Position numbers and translations under genes: made by a program
The notes under the pieces: model-generated
Databases searched by the model: none
What the model saw: the letters and a program-made list of their open reading frames with translations, nothing else
What the model was told of the DNA's origin: nothing
Source: Phaeobacter sp. 11ANDIMAR09
GTDB lineage: Bacteria > Pseudomonadota > Alphaproteobacteria > Rhodobacterales > Rhodobacteraceae
Assembly: GCF_001294455.1 (NCBI RefSeq)
Contig: NZ_LIKT01000016.1
Location: forward strand, 39,009 to 103,008
Reading direction: 5' to 3'
Length of the DNA: 64,000 nucleotides
Part shown: in pieces, positions 27,700 through 36,587 of the stretch
Numbering within the stretch: the first letter of the stretch is position 1
Layout of the letters: each line of letters begins with the position of its first letter

Positions 27700-30600
27700 A
27701 TGCAAACCCCAGAGGATCTTGATGCCTATCCGCTCACGGCAATGCAGGCGGGCATGTTGTTTCAATCGCTCTGCGTCCCGGATAGAGATCTGTATGTCGA
27801 ACAATATGCCTGTGCCCTGCATGGCGTGCTAGACCCCGAGGCGTTTGAACAGGCCTGGCGCCAGGTGATCACACGCCATGCGCCGCTGCGCACCGGATTT
27901 GCCTGGGAGGGAATGCCTGTGCCGGCGCAGCTGGTCCTGCCAGGAGTCAAGGTGCCGTTGCGCCATGTGGATCTGAGGCAAAAACAGCTCGGCGAATTTG
28001 AGACGCATCTCGCCGAGATAAAACTGGCGGAACGGCAGGCTGGGTTTGATCTGAACCATGCGCCGATGATGCGGCTGGTTCTGGTGGCGGGGCCTGCGGG
28101 TAGGCACCATATGATCTGGAGCTGGCATCACGCAATTCTGGACGCCTGGTCGGGCCCCATTGTGTTAGACGAGGTGTTGCATTGCTATGAGGCGCTGATC
28201 CTCGGCACTGAAATCACCCTGCCACCTGTGCGCCCCTTCAAGGATTTTATTACCTGGTCTTTGCAGCAGGACAAAGCCGCAGCGCAGACCTACTGGCAGC
28301 AGTTGCTGACCGGGTTGGAGCCCCCGGCTCCCATTGATCTAGGGGCGGCTGTGCCACTGGAACCGGAGGCTGCGACCTACGGGTTGCAATTCCTTGACCT
28401 GAAGCCTGGGGAGATGGATCATCTGCGGCAGGCGGCGGCCAGTCATGGGGTTACGCTCAACAGTTTTGTCCAGCTGGCCTGGGCGGTACTGCTAGGGCGC
28501 TACACGGGGCAAAGCGAGGTGGTCTTTGGCACCGCCACCTCTGGGCGTCCGGCGACCCTGCACGGGGTGGAAACCATGGTGGGGCTCTTTATCAACACCC
28601 TGCCGGTTCGGGTGTCTTTGCCGGAAACCCGTGAAGTAACAGTGTCGCTGCGCGCGCTGCAGGAGCAATTGCTGCGCAGCCGGGCGCATGAGCATATGCC
28701 GCTCGCTGATATCCAGAAACTGACCGGGCTACCAGCTGATCAGACGCTGCTGCACAGCCTGTTGGTCTTTGAGGATTTTGGCGAGCAAACCTATCGCACC
28801 GAGGCCGGGGGAATCCGGCTTGGTGCGCCGGAATTTACCGAACGGGCGAATTATCCGGTGACCATGCTGTTCAGTGTGCGTGCGCAACAGCAAATTGGCA
28901 TTGGCTTTGATCGAAGCCAGTTCGATGAGGGCATGGCGGCGCGCCTACTGACGCAGTTCCAGCAGGTCCTGCGCTCCATGTCGCAGGCGGAAACAAGGCA
29001 GCTTGGGCAAATAGACCCGCTTTCAAAGGTTGAGCGGGACTTGCATGCCGGGGTTTGGGCCCGGGACCAGAGCTGGGAGCCGCCAGCAGATCTGGAACTG
29101 TCTGTTGCGCGGGCCTTTGCCCAACAGGTGGCGCGCAGCCCGGACCAGCTGGCTGCGGTGTTCTGGACCCGCGATGGCGACCAATGTCTTAGCTATCAGG
29201 AGCTGGATCAGCGCTGCAATCAGATGGCCCGGCGCCTGCTGGCGCTGGGGGTTCAGTCCGGAGATCGGGTGGTGATCTGTCAGGAACCGGGTCTGCATCG
29301 GCTGGTGGCGCTTTTGGCCACGCTCCGGGTCGGGGGCATATATGTGCCGCTCGAGGCCGATCTTCCTGCAGCGTTGCTGGCTGAGCTGATCGCCGATGCG
29401 CAGGCGCGGTTGGTTCTCGTGGATGCCATCATGGAACCGGATCTGCCTGACCTGGGACAGGTGGAGACCTATGTTTGCCACCCAGAGGGGGCAGATTGTC
29501 GCCAGTTGTCGGACAGCACGTTAGAGCCACAGGCTGAAGGGGCAGATGCGGCCTATATGATCTATACATCGGGCTCGACGGGTCGTCGCAAAGGCGTGAT
29601 CATCGAACATGGTGCCTTGGCGCAGATGGTGGCAGCGCAGAGTCTGGCTTTTCAGGTGTCCCCCGGCGCACGGGTTCTGCAATTTGCCGCCTTTGGTTTT
29701 GATGCCTCTGTTTCTGAGATCTTTACTGCGCTTCTGACCGGGGCGACGCTTTTTATGGCGCCGCGTCAACAGCTTCTGCCCAGTCGAGAGTTCCTCACCC
29801 TGCTGGCGCGCTGGAAAATCACAACCTTGACCCTGCCGCCCACGGTCCTGGCACGCCTGCCCTATTGGGACCTGCCGGATCTGCGGGTTTTGGTCACCGC
29901 TGGCGAGCCCTGTCCGGCGGACCTGGTGGCCGTTTGGGGACCGGGTCGGGTTTTTATCAATGCCTATGGGCCGACCGAATGCACCGTCTGTGCAACGCTG
30001 GGAGAGGTGATACCCGATGGGCGCAAGCCCAGCATCGGGCGCGCTCTGGGCGGGGCCGAGACCTATATTCTGGACAGCGCCCAGCGGATTTGCCCGATTG
30101 GAGTGCTGGGCGAGCTGTATCTTGGGGGGCCGCAGCTGGCGCGGGGCTATTGGCAGCGGGAGACGCAAACACAGGCTGCTTTTGTGCCGCATCCTTTCGA
30201 CGATGCGCCCGGCGCCCGGCTCTACCGGACGGGGGATTTGGTGCGCCGTTTGGAAACAGGCCAGATCGAATACCTGGGTCGGCGCGATCAGCAACTCAAG
30301 CTGCGCGGCTTTCGCATCGAGCCCGGCGAGATTGAGGCGGCGCTGTGCCAGTCGTCACAGGTGGCAGAGGCTGCGGTGCTGGCAACGGGCGGGGCGGCGA
30401 CGAAACGGCTCACGGGTTTTGTTGCCCCACGGCCACCGGCTGAATGGTGGCCGTCGATTTCAGAATTTCTGGTCTATGACGACTTGGCCTATTACGCCAT
30501 GACCAGCGATGAGCGGCGCAACGACAGCTACCGCGAAGCCATCACCCGGCATGTGCCGGGCAAGGTTGTTGTTGATATTGGCACCGGCCCCGAAGCCCTA

Positions 30601-31971
30601 TTGTCCCGGTTCTGTATCGAGGCAGGCGCGCGCCATGTCTATGCAATTGAACTTCTGGAAGAAACCTACCTCAAGGCGCAGGCCCGGCTGGCCCAGCTTG
30701 GGCTGCAGGATCGGATCACTCTGATCCACGGCGATGCAACCACTGTTACCCTGCCAGAATTGGCAGATGTCTCGGTCTCCGAGATCGTGGGCGCCATTGG
30801 CAACGCCGAGGGGGCGGCACATATCATCAATGGTACACGCCATCTGTTGAAATCAAAGGCGCAGGTGATCCCGGAACGCTCGCGAACGCTTTTTGCGCCG
30901 GTACAGCTGCCGGATAGGCTGCTGTCCAACTTAGGTTTTGCTCCGCTTGCCAGACGCTATGCCGAGCGTATTTTTGACGCAAATGGTGGCCCTTTTGACC
31001 TGCGTCTTTCATTGCGCGGTCTTGGGTACGATGATCTTTTGGCCCCCCCGCAGATCTTTGAAGATTTTGATTATCGCACTGACCTTCGCGCTGAATTCGA
31101 CGCTGAGGCGCAGTTTGAAGTGACCCGTTCGGGGCGGTGTGATGGGTTTTTGGTCTGGCTCACGTTGGATTGTGGGGCTGGGCCGGTGTTGGATATCCTG
31201 CAGCACGAACATTGCTGGCTCCCGGTTTTCTTGCCCCTGGCAGCGCAGGGCCACCCGATGAAAACAGGCGACCAGATTGAGGCCCAAATCGCCGCGGTGT
31301 TGAGCGACGATGGCCTGCATACGGATTACCGGGTCATTGGCCAGTGCATGAGCTCTGGTCAGCTGCAGGGCTTTGACATTCAAGCGCAGCATCACGATCG
31401 CGGGTTCCGGCGCTCGGCCTTTCATGCGGAGTTCTTTGCCGATGGACCACTGCCGCGCGCGCAGACCCCTGCCCTAAACCTGGAGAGGTTGCACAGGCAG
31501 CTGCAGGCGAAACTGCCGAGCTACATGGTGCCGCACCAATTGGTCGAGATTGATCAACTGCCGCTGAACAGCTCGGGCAAGGTCGACCATCAGGCCTTGC
31601 AAAAACGGCTTGAAGACAGCCGTCCAGAGGCGAGCCAGAACAGGGGTGCAGGCGAAAGCTTTGACCAGAAGGAAGCTAAGGTCGCCGAGATTTGGCGAGA
31701 GGTGCTGAGCCAGGAGGTCACTCTGCACGGCAGCTTCTTTGAACAGGGGGGGCATTCGTTGCTGTTGCTGGACCTGCAAAGTCGGTTGAGCGCGGCATCT
31801 GGTCGCCAGATTGCTCTGACTGACTTGTTCAAATTTCCTACAATCTCCGCACAGGCCCGCCAGTTCTTGTCGGCGTCTTCTGCGGCGGAAGAGCCCGCAG
31901 ATGAGTCCCGTGTGGCCGAGCGCAAAGCGGGGCGGGGACGGATGGCCGCGCGCCGCCGGAGCCTGGTATGA
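27700..31971 (+). CDS. NRPS module C-A(inserted methyltransferase)-PCP
   Basis: A 1423-residue module. The condensation motif is WHHAILDAWS (Ala instead of the usual Gly). The adenylation domain (IYTSGSTGRRKG; LKLRGFRIEPGEIE) is interrupted after core A8 by a methyltransferase (about residues 910-1235) and resumes with LNSSGKVD. The insert has VVDIGTGPEALL (SAM motif) and SEIVGAIGNAEG, which resembles the double-E loop of protein arginine methyltransferases, then VIPERSRTLFAPV. The pocket code by hand is D-A-S-T-V-A-A-V-C, close to aromatic, Tyr-type codes. The PCP serine is in GGHSLLL (about 1353). ATG 27700 is chosen over TTG 27679 because AGGAGG sits 9 bases before it. It overlaps the PKS gene by 4 bases. 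Confidence 0.92.
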   Translation: MQTPEDLDAYPLTAMQAGMLFQSLCVPDRDLYVEQYACALHGVLDPEAFEQAWRQVITRHAPLRTGFAWEGMPVPAQLVLPGVKVPLRHVDLRQKQLGEFETHLAEIKLAERQAGFDLNHAPMMRLVLVAGPAGRHHMIWSWHHAILDAWSGPIVLDEVLHCYEALILGTEITLPPVRPFKDFITWSLQQDKAAAQTYWQQLLTGLEPPAPIDLGAAVPLEPEAATYGLQFLDLKPGEMDHLRQAAASHGVTLNSFVQLAWAVLLGRYTGQSEVVFGTATSGRPATLHGVETMVGLFINTLPVRVSLPETREVTVSLRALQEQLLRSRAHEHMPLADIQKLTGLPADQTLLHSLLVFEDFGEQTYRTEAGGIRLGAPEFTERANYPVTMLFSVRAQQQIGIGFDRSQFDEGMAARLLTQFQQVLRSMSQAETRQLGQIDPLSKVERDLHAGVWARDQSWEPPADLELSVARAFAQQVARSPDQLAAVFWTRDGDQCLSYQELDQRCNQMARRLLALGVQSGDRVVICQEPGLHRLVALLATLRVGGIYVPLEADLPAALLAELIADAQARLVLVDAIMEPDLPDLGQVETYVCHPEGADCRQLSDSTLEPQAEGADAAYMIYTSGSTGRRKGVIIEHGALAQMVAAQSLAFQVSPGARVLQFAAFGFDASVSEIFTALLTGATLFMAPRQQLLPSREFLTLLARWKITTLTLPPTVLARLPYWDLPDLRVLVTAGEPCPADLVAVWGPGRVFINAYGPTECTVCATLGEVIPDGRKPSIGRALGGAETYILDSAQRICPIGVLGELYLGGPQLARGYWQRETQTQAAFVPHPFDDAPGARLYRTGDLVRRLETGQIEYLGRRDQQLKLRGFRIEPGEIEAALCQSSQVAEAAVLATGGAATKRLTGFVAPRPPAEWWPSISEFLVYDDLAYYAMTSDERRNDSYREAITRHVPGKVVVDIGTGPEALLSRFCIEAGARHVYAIELLEETYLKAQARLAQLGLQDRITLIHGDATTVTLPELADVSVSEIVGAIGNAEGAAHIINGTRHLLKSKAQVIPERSRTLFAPVQLPDRLLSNLGFAPLARRYAERIFDANGGPFDLRLSLRGLGYDDLLAPPQIFEDFDYRTDLRAEFDAEAQFEVTRSGRCDGFLVWLTLDCGAGPVLDILQHEHCWLPVFLPLAAQGHPMKTGDQIEAQIAAVLSDDGLHTDYRVIGQCMSSGQLQGFDIQAQHHDRGFRRSAFHAEFFADGPLPRAQTPALNLERLHRQLQAKLPSYMVPHQLVEIDQLPLNSSGKVDHQALQKRLEDSRPEASQNRGAGESFDQKEAKVAEIWREVLSQEVTLHGSFFEQGGHSLLLLDLQSRLSAASGRQIALTDLFKFPTISAQARQFLSASSAAEEPADESRVAERKAGRGRMAARRRSLV

Positions 31972-34900
31972 CTTCGGTCTGTTTTGATGAAAACGCCATT
32001 GCGGTGGTTGGCATGGCCTGCCGATTGCCGGGCGCGCCGGATATCGACAGTTTTTGGCAGGTTCTGGCCCAGGGCCGGGACGTGATTTCCCGCTTCACCA
32101 AAGAGGAGCTGATTGCGGCAGGAATAGACCCAGCGGAGCTGCAGGCAGAGGGCTATGTCGCCGCCAAGGGCCTGTTGCAAGATGCCGATTGTTTTGATGC
32201 GGATTTCTTTGGGGTTCCGCCTTCGGATGCAGCGCTTATGGATCCGCAGCAGCGGGTCTTTATCGAATGCGCCTATAGCGCCTTGGAACATGCCGGCTAT
32301 GGTGCTGGCGCTGGGGCCCAGGTTGGGGTTTTTGGTGGCTCGATCCTGTCGATGTATATGTTGTCGCATTTGTGGCCGAACAAACCTCTGCTGGAGACAT
32401 CTGGCCTATTCAGTGTCGCGGTTGGCAATGATCCCACTTTTCTGGCCACCCGCGCGTCGTACTTGTTAAATCTGTCGGGCCCCAGCATGAGTTTGGGCAC
32501 GGCCTGCTCTACCGGTCTGGTGGCGGTGCATCAGGCCTGCCAGAGCCTGCTGGCGCGGGAATGCGACATGGCGCTGGCGGGCGGGGTGTCAATCCATTTG
32601 CCGCTGGTCGCTGGGTATCGCTATGGGCAAGGGTCGATCCTGTCGCCCGACGGGGCCTGCCGTCCCTTTGACGCGGCGGCTGCGGGCACAGTGTCCAGCG
32701 ATGGCTGCGGAGTTGTGACGCTAAAACGGTTGCAGGATGCGCAGGCGGATGGCGATACCATCCAGGCCGTCATCCGTGCCTCGGCCGTCAACAACGATGG
32801 CCATGACAAGATCGGCTTTACCGCGCCTTCGCTTACGCCGCAGGCGCGGGTCATTGCCGAGGCCCAGGCTCTGGCGGAGACGCCTCCTGACAGTATCACC
32901 ATGATAGAGGCCCATGCGGCTGGCACCAGCGTTGGGGATCCGGTTGAGCTGGCGGCTCTGAGAGAGGTCTTTGCCCAGAGTGGGCAGCCCTGTGCCATTG
33001 GCTCTGTCAAAAGCAACATTGGCCATGTGGATGCGGCCTCGGGAATTGCAGGGTTTATCAAGGCAGTCCTGGCTCTGCACCACCGGGCGATCCCGCCAAG
33101 CGTTCATTTTTCCAGCCCAAATCCGGCTCTGGGGTTGGAGGAGAGCTGCTTTTACGTGCCAAAACGCCTGTTGCCACATGATGCTGCTCTTGGGCCAATG
33201 CGGGCTGGGGTCAGCTCCTTTGGGATTGGTGGCACCAATTGCCATGTAGTCCTGCAAGAGCCCACAGCCGTGGAGAAGCCTGCGGCAACAGAACCGGTGC
33301 GCTCGGCGCATTTGTTGCAGCTCTCCGCGCGCAGCAACGAGGCCCTGGACCAGATGGCGCAACAGCTGGCTCAGACTATGGAACAGCCAGATGCGCCGGG
33401 TCTGGCGGATGTTGCCCATACGCTGCGCTGCGGCCGAACGGCCAAAGAGCAGCGGTTGAGCCTGGTTGCATCCAACACCTCAGAGGCGGCCCAACAATTG
33501 CGCCTGCCGGTTTCAGCCCGGTGCGCCAGCCCACAGCGGTTGGGTTTTATGTTTCCGGGGCTTGGGGATCATTACCCGGCCATGGGGTGGGAGCTTTATT
33601 GCCAGGAACCTCTGTATCGCGAACAGGTGGACGCCTGCGCAGCAGAGCTGGCAAAACATCGCCAAGGCGATATCCGCGATCAGCTCTTTGCCGGGAAAGA
33701 CTGGACCAATGCCAGTCCGGAGCTGATCGCCACAGCGCTCGCGCCGAAACTGGACATGCGTGCCATGTTGGGCCGGGGCGGCGGCGAGAGCCCGCCGGAT
33801 TTGTTTGAGGATCCGGTCAATGGGCAAGCGGCGATCTTTGTCACTGAATATGCGCTGGCCCAGCTGTTGCAAAGCTGGGGACTGCGACCTGCGGCGGTGA
33901 CGGGCTATAGCATTGGAGAGTTTGTGGCGGCCTGTCTGGCTGGGGTGTTTTCCCTATCGGATGCGCTGCGAATAGTGGCGGCCCGCGCCGGGTTGATCCG
34001 CGATCGGGCCGTTGCGGGGGGGATGCTGGCGGTGCCAATCGGGGAAGAGGAGCTGCTGGGAATTTTGCCTGTCCCCCTGTCTTTGGCTGCGGTCAATGGT
34101 CCCCGGCTCAGCGTTGTCGCCGGACCGGAAGCGGCGCTGAGCGCCTTTGCCACGCATCTGCATGACCTAGGCCATAGCTGCCAGCGGTTGGGGGCCACCT
34201 TTCCCTATCATTCCGCCACGATGACGGACATCGTCCCGGCACTTCGCCAGGTGATCAGCAGTGTCTCTTTGGCGCCCCCCGCGATACCCTGTGTTTCCTG
34301 CGTGACCGGGGATTGGCTCTCTGTTCAGGAAGCCACGGATCCGCAATACTGGGCCGGCCATCTGTGCCAGACGGTCCGGTTTCGCGATGCGGTGACAACG
34401 CTTTTGTCACAAGAGGATATGGCGCTGGCGGAATTGGGGCCGGGGCAATCACTGTGTTCGCATGCCATTGCGGCCTCTACTGCACGGGGTCAACGGGCCC
34501 CGGTGGCGGCTATGATGCGTTGGTCTTATAGCTCCCAACCCGAGTATCAGACCCTATTACAGGGGGTTGGTACCCTGTGGAGCGCCGGGGTGGAGGTGGA
34601 TTCTGCTCTGCTTCTGGCGGATAGATCTGCGCGGCGCGTGCCTCTTCCGACCTACCCCTTTGCGCGGCAACGTCACTGGATTGCTCCGCCCAAAGCTGCC
34701 GCTTCAACAGATCCGGAGGCGCGAAAACCGGTGGCAGACTGGCCGCTGGTGCCGCTATGGAAGCCAGCTCCACTGGCGGCGCAGGCGGCTCCGGCTCCGG
34801 CTCCGGCGCATTATGTGGTGCTGATGGATGGCTCCGAGGCCGGCAGAAAGCTGCTCGACGCCCTGCGGGAGGCAGGGGTAAAAGCCTCCGCTTTCTGGCC

Positions 34901-36587
34901 AGATGCCACCCGTGCAGTGACCTCAAAGAGCACGGCACCCTCGGCCTGGGAGCGCGAAGCGCTGGTGAGGCTTATTCAATCTCTGCCAGCTGACCCGGAA
35001 CTGCCGCTGCATTTTCTGCATCTGGATCTGCTCCGCGACTTTGCGGATTTCGAAACCACTCAGCGCCATGGCTACCACGCCATCGTGGCGCTGGTGCAGG
35101 CTATAGTTGAGACGCGGCAAGCGCAGGCGGCCATTACCCTGATCGGGTCTGGATTGGCGGACCCCGGCCAGGACCAGCGTTTGCAGCCAAACAAACTGCC
35201 AGTTCTAGGGGCTTTGACGGTGGCCACACAGGAGCGCCCCGGGCTGACAACTCAGGCTCTGGATATGGAGATACAGGATCCGGCCCGGATCGCCAGTCTG
35301 GCTCTTGCCAATCTGAGCCAACCGCTAGATGGGACGCCTGTCGCCTATCAAAAAGGCCGACGTCTGGTGCAAACTCAGGCGGCTTTGACTTTGCCGGAAC
35401 GGGATGTCGGGGCAATCCGCCCAGAAGGCACCTATGTCATTACCGGCGGCCTGGGTGGGGTTGGACTGGCGCTGGCGCGAGCGCTGGCGGCTCGGGGTCC
35501 CATAGGCCTAGCTCTGATTGGCCGCTCTGTCCCGGATCCGGAGCTGACGCTGCAACAGGTCGAAAAGATGCCCCCGGTCTCCCCGATCCGCCGCCGTTTT
35601 GAAGCGGTGCGCGCGCTGCGCAAATGCGGCGCGCGGGTGATGGTCCTGGCGGCGGATGTGACGGATACCGCAGCAATGGAGACGGCTTTTCGGCGGATCG
35701 AGGACCATCTGGGCCCAGTGTCCGGCGTCTTTCATTGTGCCGGGGCAATCGACGCCGAGACCTTTTGTGAGATCAGCGCCCAAACCCCGGAACAGGCGAC
35801 CCGGCAGTTTAACGCCAAGGTTCACGGGACTGAGGTGTTGGCGCAGATCCTCATACCCCGCGGGGCTGATTTCTGCGTGCTGATGTCCTCGCTCGCGGCG
35901 CAGCTGGGGGGGTTGGGCTTTGCCAGCTATGCGGCGGCAAACCTCTATTTGGATGGCTTTGCCGAAGCGCGCAACGGCAAGGCGGGCACCCGCTGGATCT
36001 CGGTGAACTGGGACGCCTGGCAGCTCGGGGAGGTGAAATCTGCGGTCCAGGGGTTTGGCTCAACCGTCAGTAATTTCTTCATGGAACCAGAAGCGGCCTG
36101 TGATCTGTTGTTCCGCATCTTGGCGCAGCAGGACCTGCCGCGTGTCATCGTCTCCAGCGGGGATCTCGAGCAGCGTCGCGCACAATGGGTGGAGCGCCGG
36201 GCCGAGCCTGTGCTGCCCCGCCAAACTCGGGAGCATAGGCCCACGGACCTGGCCCCGGCACAGACGCCAACCCAGGAAGTCTTGGTGGATATCTGGCAGG
36301 CGCTTTTTGCGCTGGAACCCATTGGAATTCATGACAACTTCTTTGCACTTGGCGGGCACTCCCTGTTGGCGACACAGCTGAATGCGCGGATTGCTAGCCG
36401 TTTGGGCGCGGACCTCTCTTTGGCGGCCGTATTAAATGCCCCCAGCATTGCACAGCTGGCTGAAGAGATTGACAGCAAGACCTTGCAACGGGCCGACCCG
36501 CAGATCCTGGGAGGGTTGCTGAGTGAGTTGCAAGAGTTGAGCGAAGAAGAGCTGGAGGCACTGCTGGCTCAGGAGGGCTCTGCATGA
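31968..36587 (+). CDS. Type I PKS module KS-AT-KR-ACP
   Basis: A 1539-residue module. KS: Cys180 in GTACSTGL, EAHAAGT (normally EAHGTGT; the His is kept) and KSNIGH, so it should be active. AT: FMFPGLGD, nucleophile Ser648 in GYSIGE (normally GHSxGE) and FPYHS at 745-749 where malonyl enzymes have HAFH and methylmalonyl enzymes YASH, so the extender unit is not obvious. KR: TYVITGGLGGVG and SYAAAN, apparently active. No DH or ER. ACP serine in GGHSLLA (about 1464), then an acidic tail probably used for docking. It would add one two-carbon unit and reduce it to a beta-hydroxy group. The cluster's carrier-bound extender cassette may feed this AT. Confidence 0.93.
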   Translation: MTSVCFDENAIAVVGMACRLPGAPDIDSFWQVLAQGRDVISRFTKEELIAAGIDPAELQAEGYVAAKGLLQDADCFDADFFGVPPSDAALMDPQQRVFIECAYSALEHAGYGAGAGAQVGVFGGSILSMYMLSHLWPNKPLLETSGLFSVAVGNDPTFLATRASYLLNLSGPSMSLGTACSTGLVAVHQACQSLLARECDMALAGGVSIHLPLVAGYRYGQGSILSPDGACRPFDAAAAGTVSSDGCGVVTLKRLQDAQADGDTIQAVIRASAVNNDGHDKIGFTAPSLTPQARVIAEAQALAETPPDSITMIEAHAAGTSVGDPVELAALREVFAQSGQPCAIGSVKSNIGHVDAASGIAGFIKAVLALHHRAIPPSVHFSSPNPALGLEESCFYVPKRLLPHDAALGPMRAGVSSFGIGGTNCHVVLQEPTAVEKPAATEPVRSAHLLQLSARSNEALDQMAQQLAQTMEQPDAPGLADVAHTLRCGRTAKEQRLSLVASNTSEAAQQLRLPVSARCASPQRLGFMFPGLGDHYPAMGWELYCQEPLYREQVDACAAELAKHRQGDIRDQLFAGKDWTNASPELIATALAPKLDMRAMLGRGGGESPPDLFEDPVNGQAAIFVTEYALAQLLQSWGLRPAAVTGYSIGEFVAACLAGVFSLSDALRIVAARAGLIRDRAVAGGMLAVPIGEEELLGILPVPLSLAAVNGPRLSVVAGPEAALSAFATHLHDLGHSCQRLGATFPYHSATMTDIVPALRQVISSVSLAPPAIPCVSCVTGDWLSVQEATDPQYWAGHLCQTVRFRDAVTTLLSQEDMALAELGPGQSLCSHAIAASTARGQRAPVAAMMRWSYSSQPEYQTLLQGVGTLWSAGVEVDSALLLADRSARRVPLPTYPFARQRHWIAPPKAAASTDPEARKPVADWPLVPLWKPAPLAAQAAPAPAPAHYVVLMDGSEAGRKLLDALREAGVKASAFWPDATRAVTSKSTAPSAWEREALVRLIQSLPADPELPLHFLHLDLLRDFADFETTQRHGYHAIVALVQAIVETRQAQAAITLIGSGLADPGQDQRLQPNKLPVLGALTVATQERPGLTTQALDMEIQDPARIASLALANLSQPLDGTPVAYQKGRRLVQTQAALTLPERDVGAIRPEGTYVITGGLGGVGLALARALAARGPIGLALIGRSVPDPELTLQQVEKMPPVSPIRRRFEAVRALRKCGARVMVLAADVTDTAAMETAFRRIEDHLGPVSGVFHCAGAIDAETFCEISAQTPEQATRQFNAKVHGTEVLAQILIPRGADFCVLMSSLAAQLGGLGFASYAAANLYLDGFAEARNGKAGTRWISVNWDAWQLGEVKSAVQGFGSTVSNFFMEPEAACDLLFRILAQQDLPRVIVSSGDLEQRRAQWVERRAEPVLPRQTREHRPTDLAPAQTPTQEVLVDIWQALFALEPIGIHDNFFALGGHSLLATQLNARIASRLGADLSLAAVLNAPSIAQLAEEIDSKTLQRADPQILGGLLSELQELSEEELEALLAQEGSA

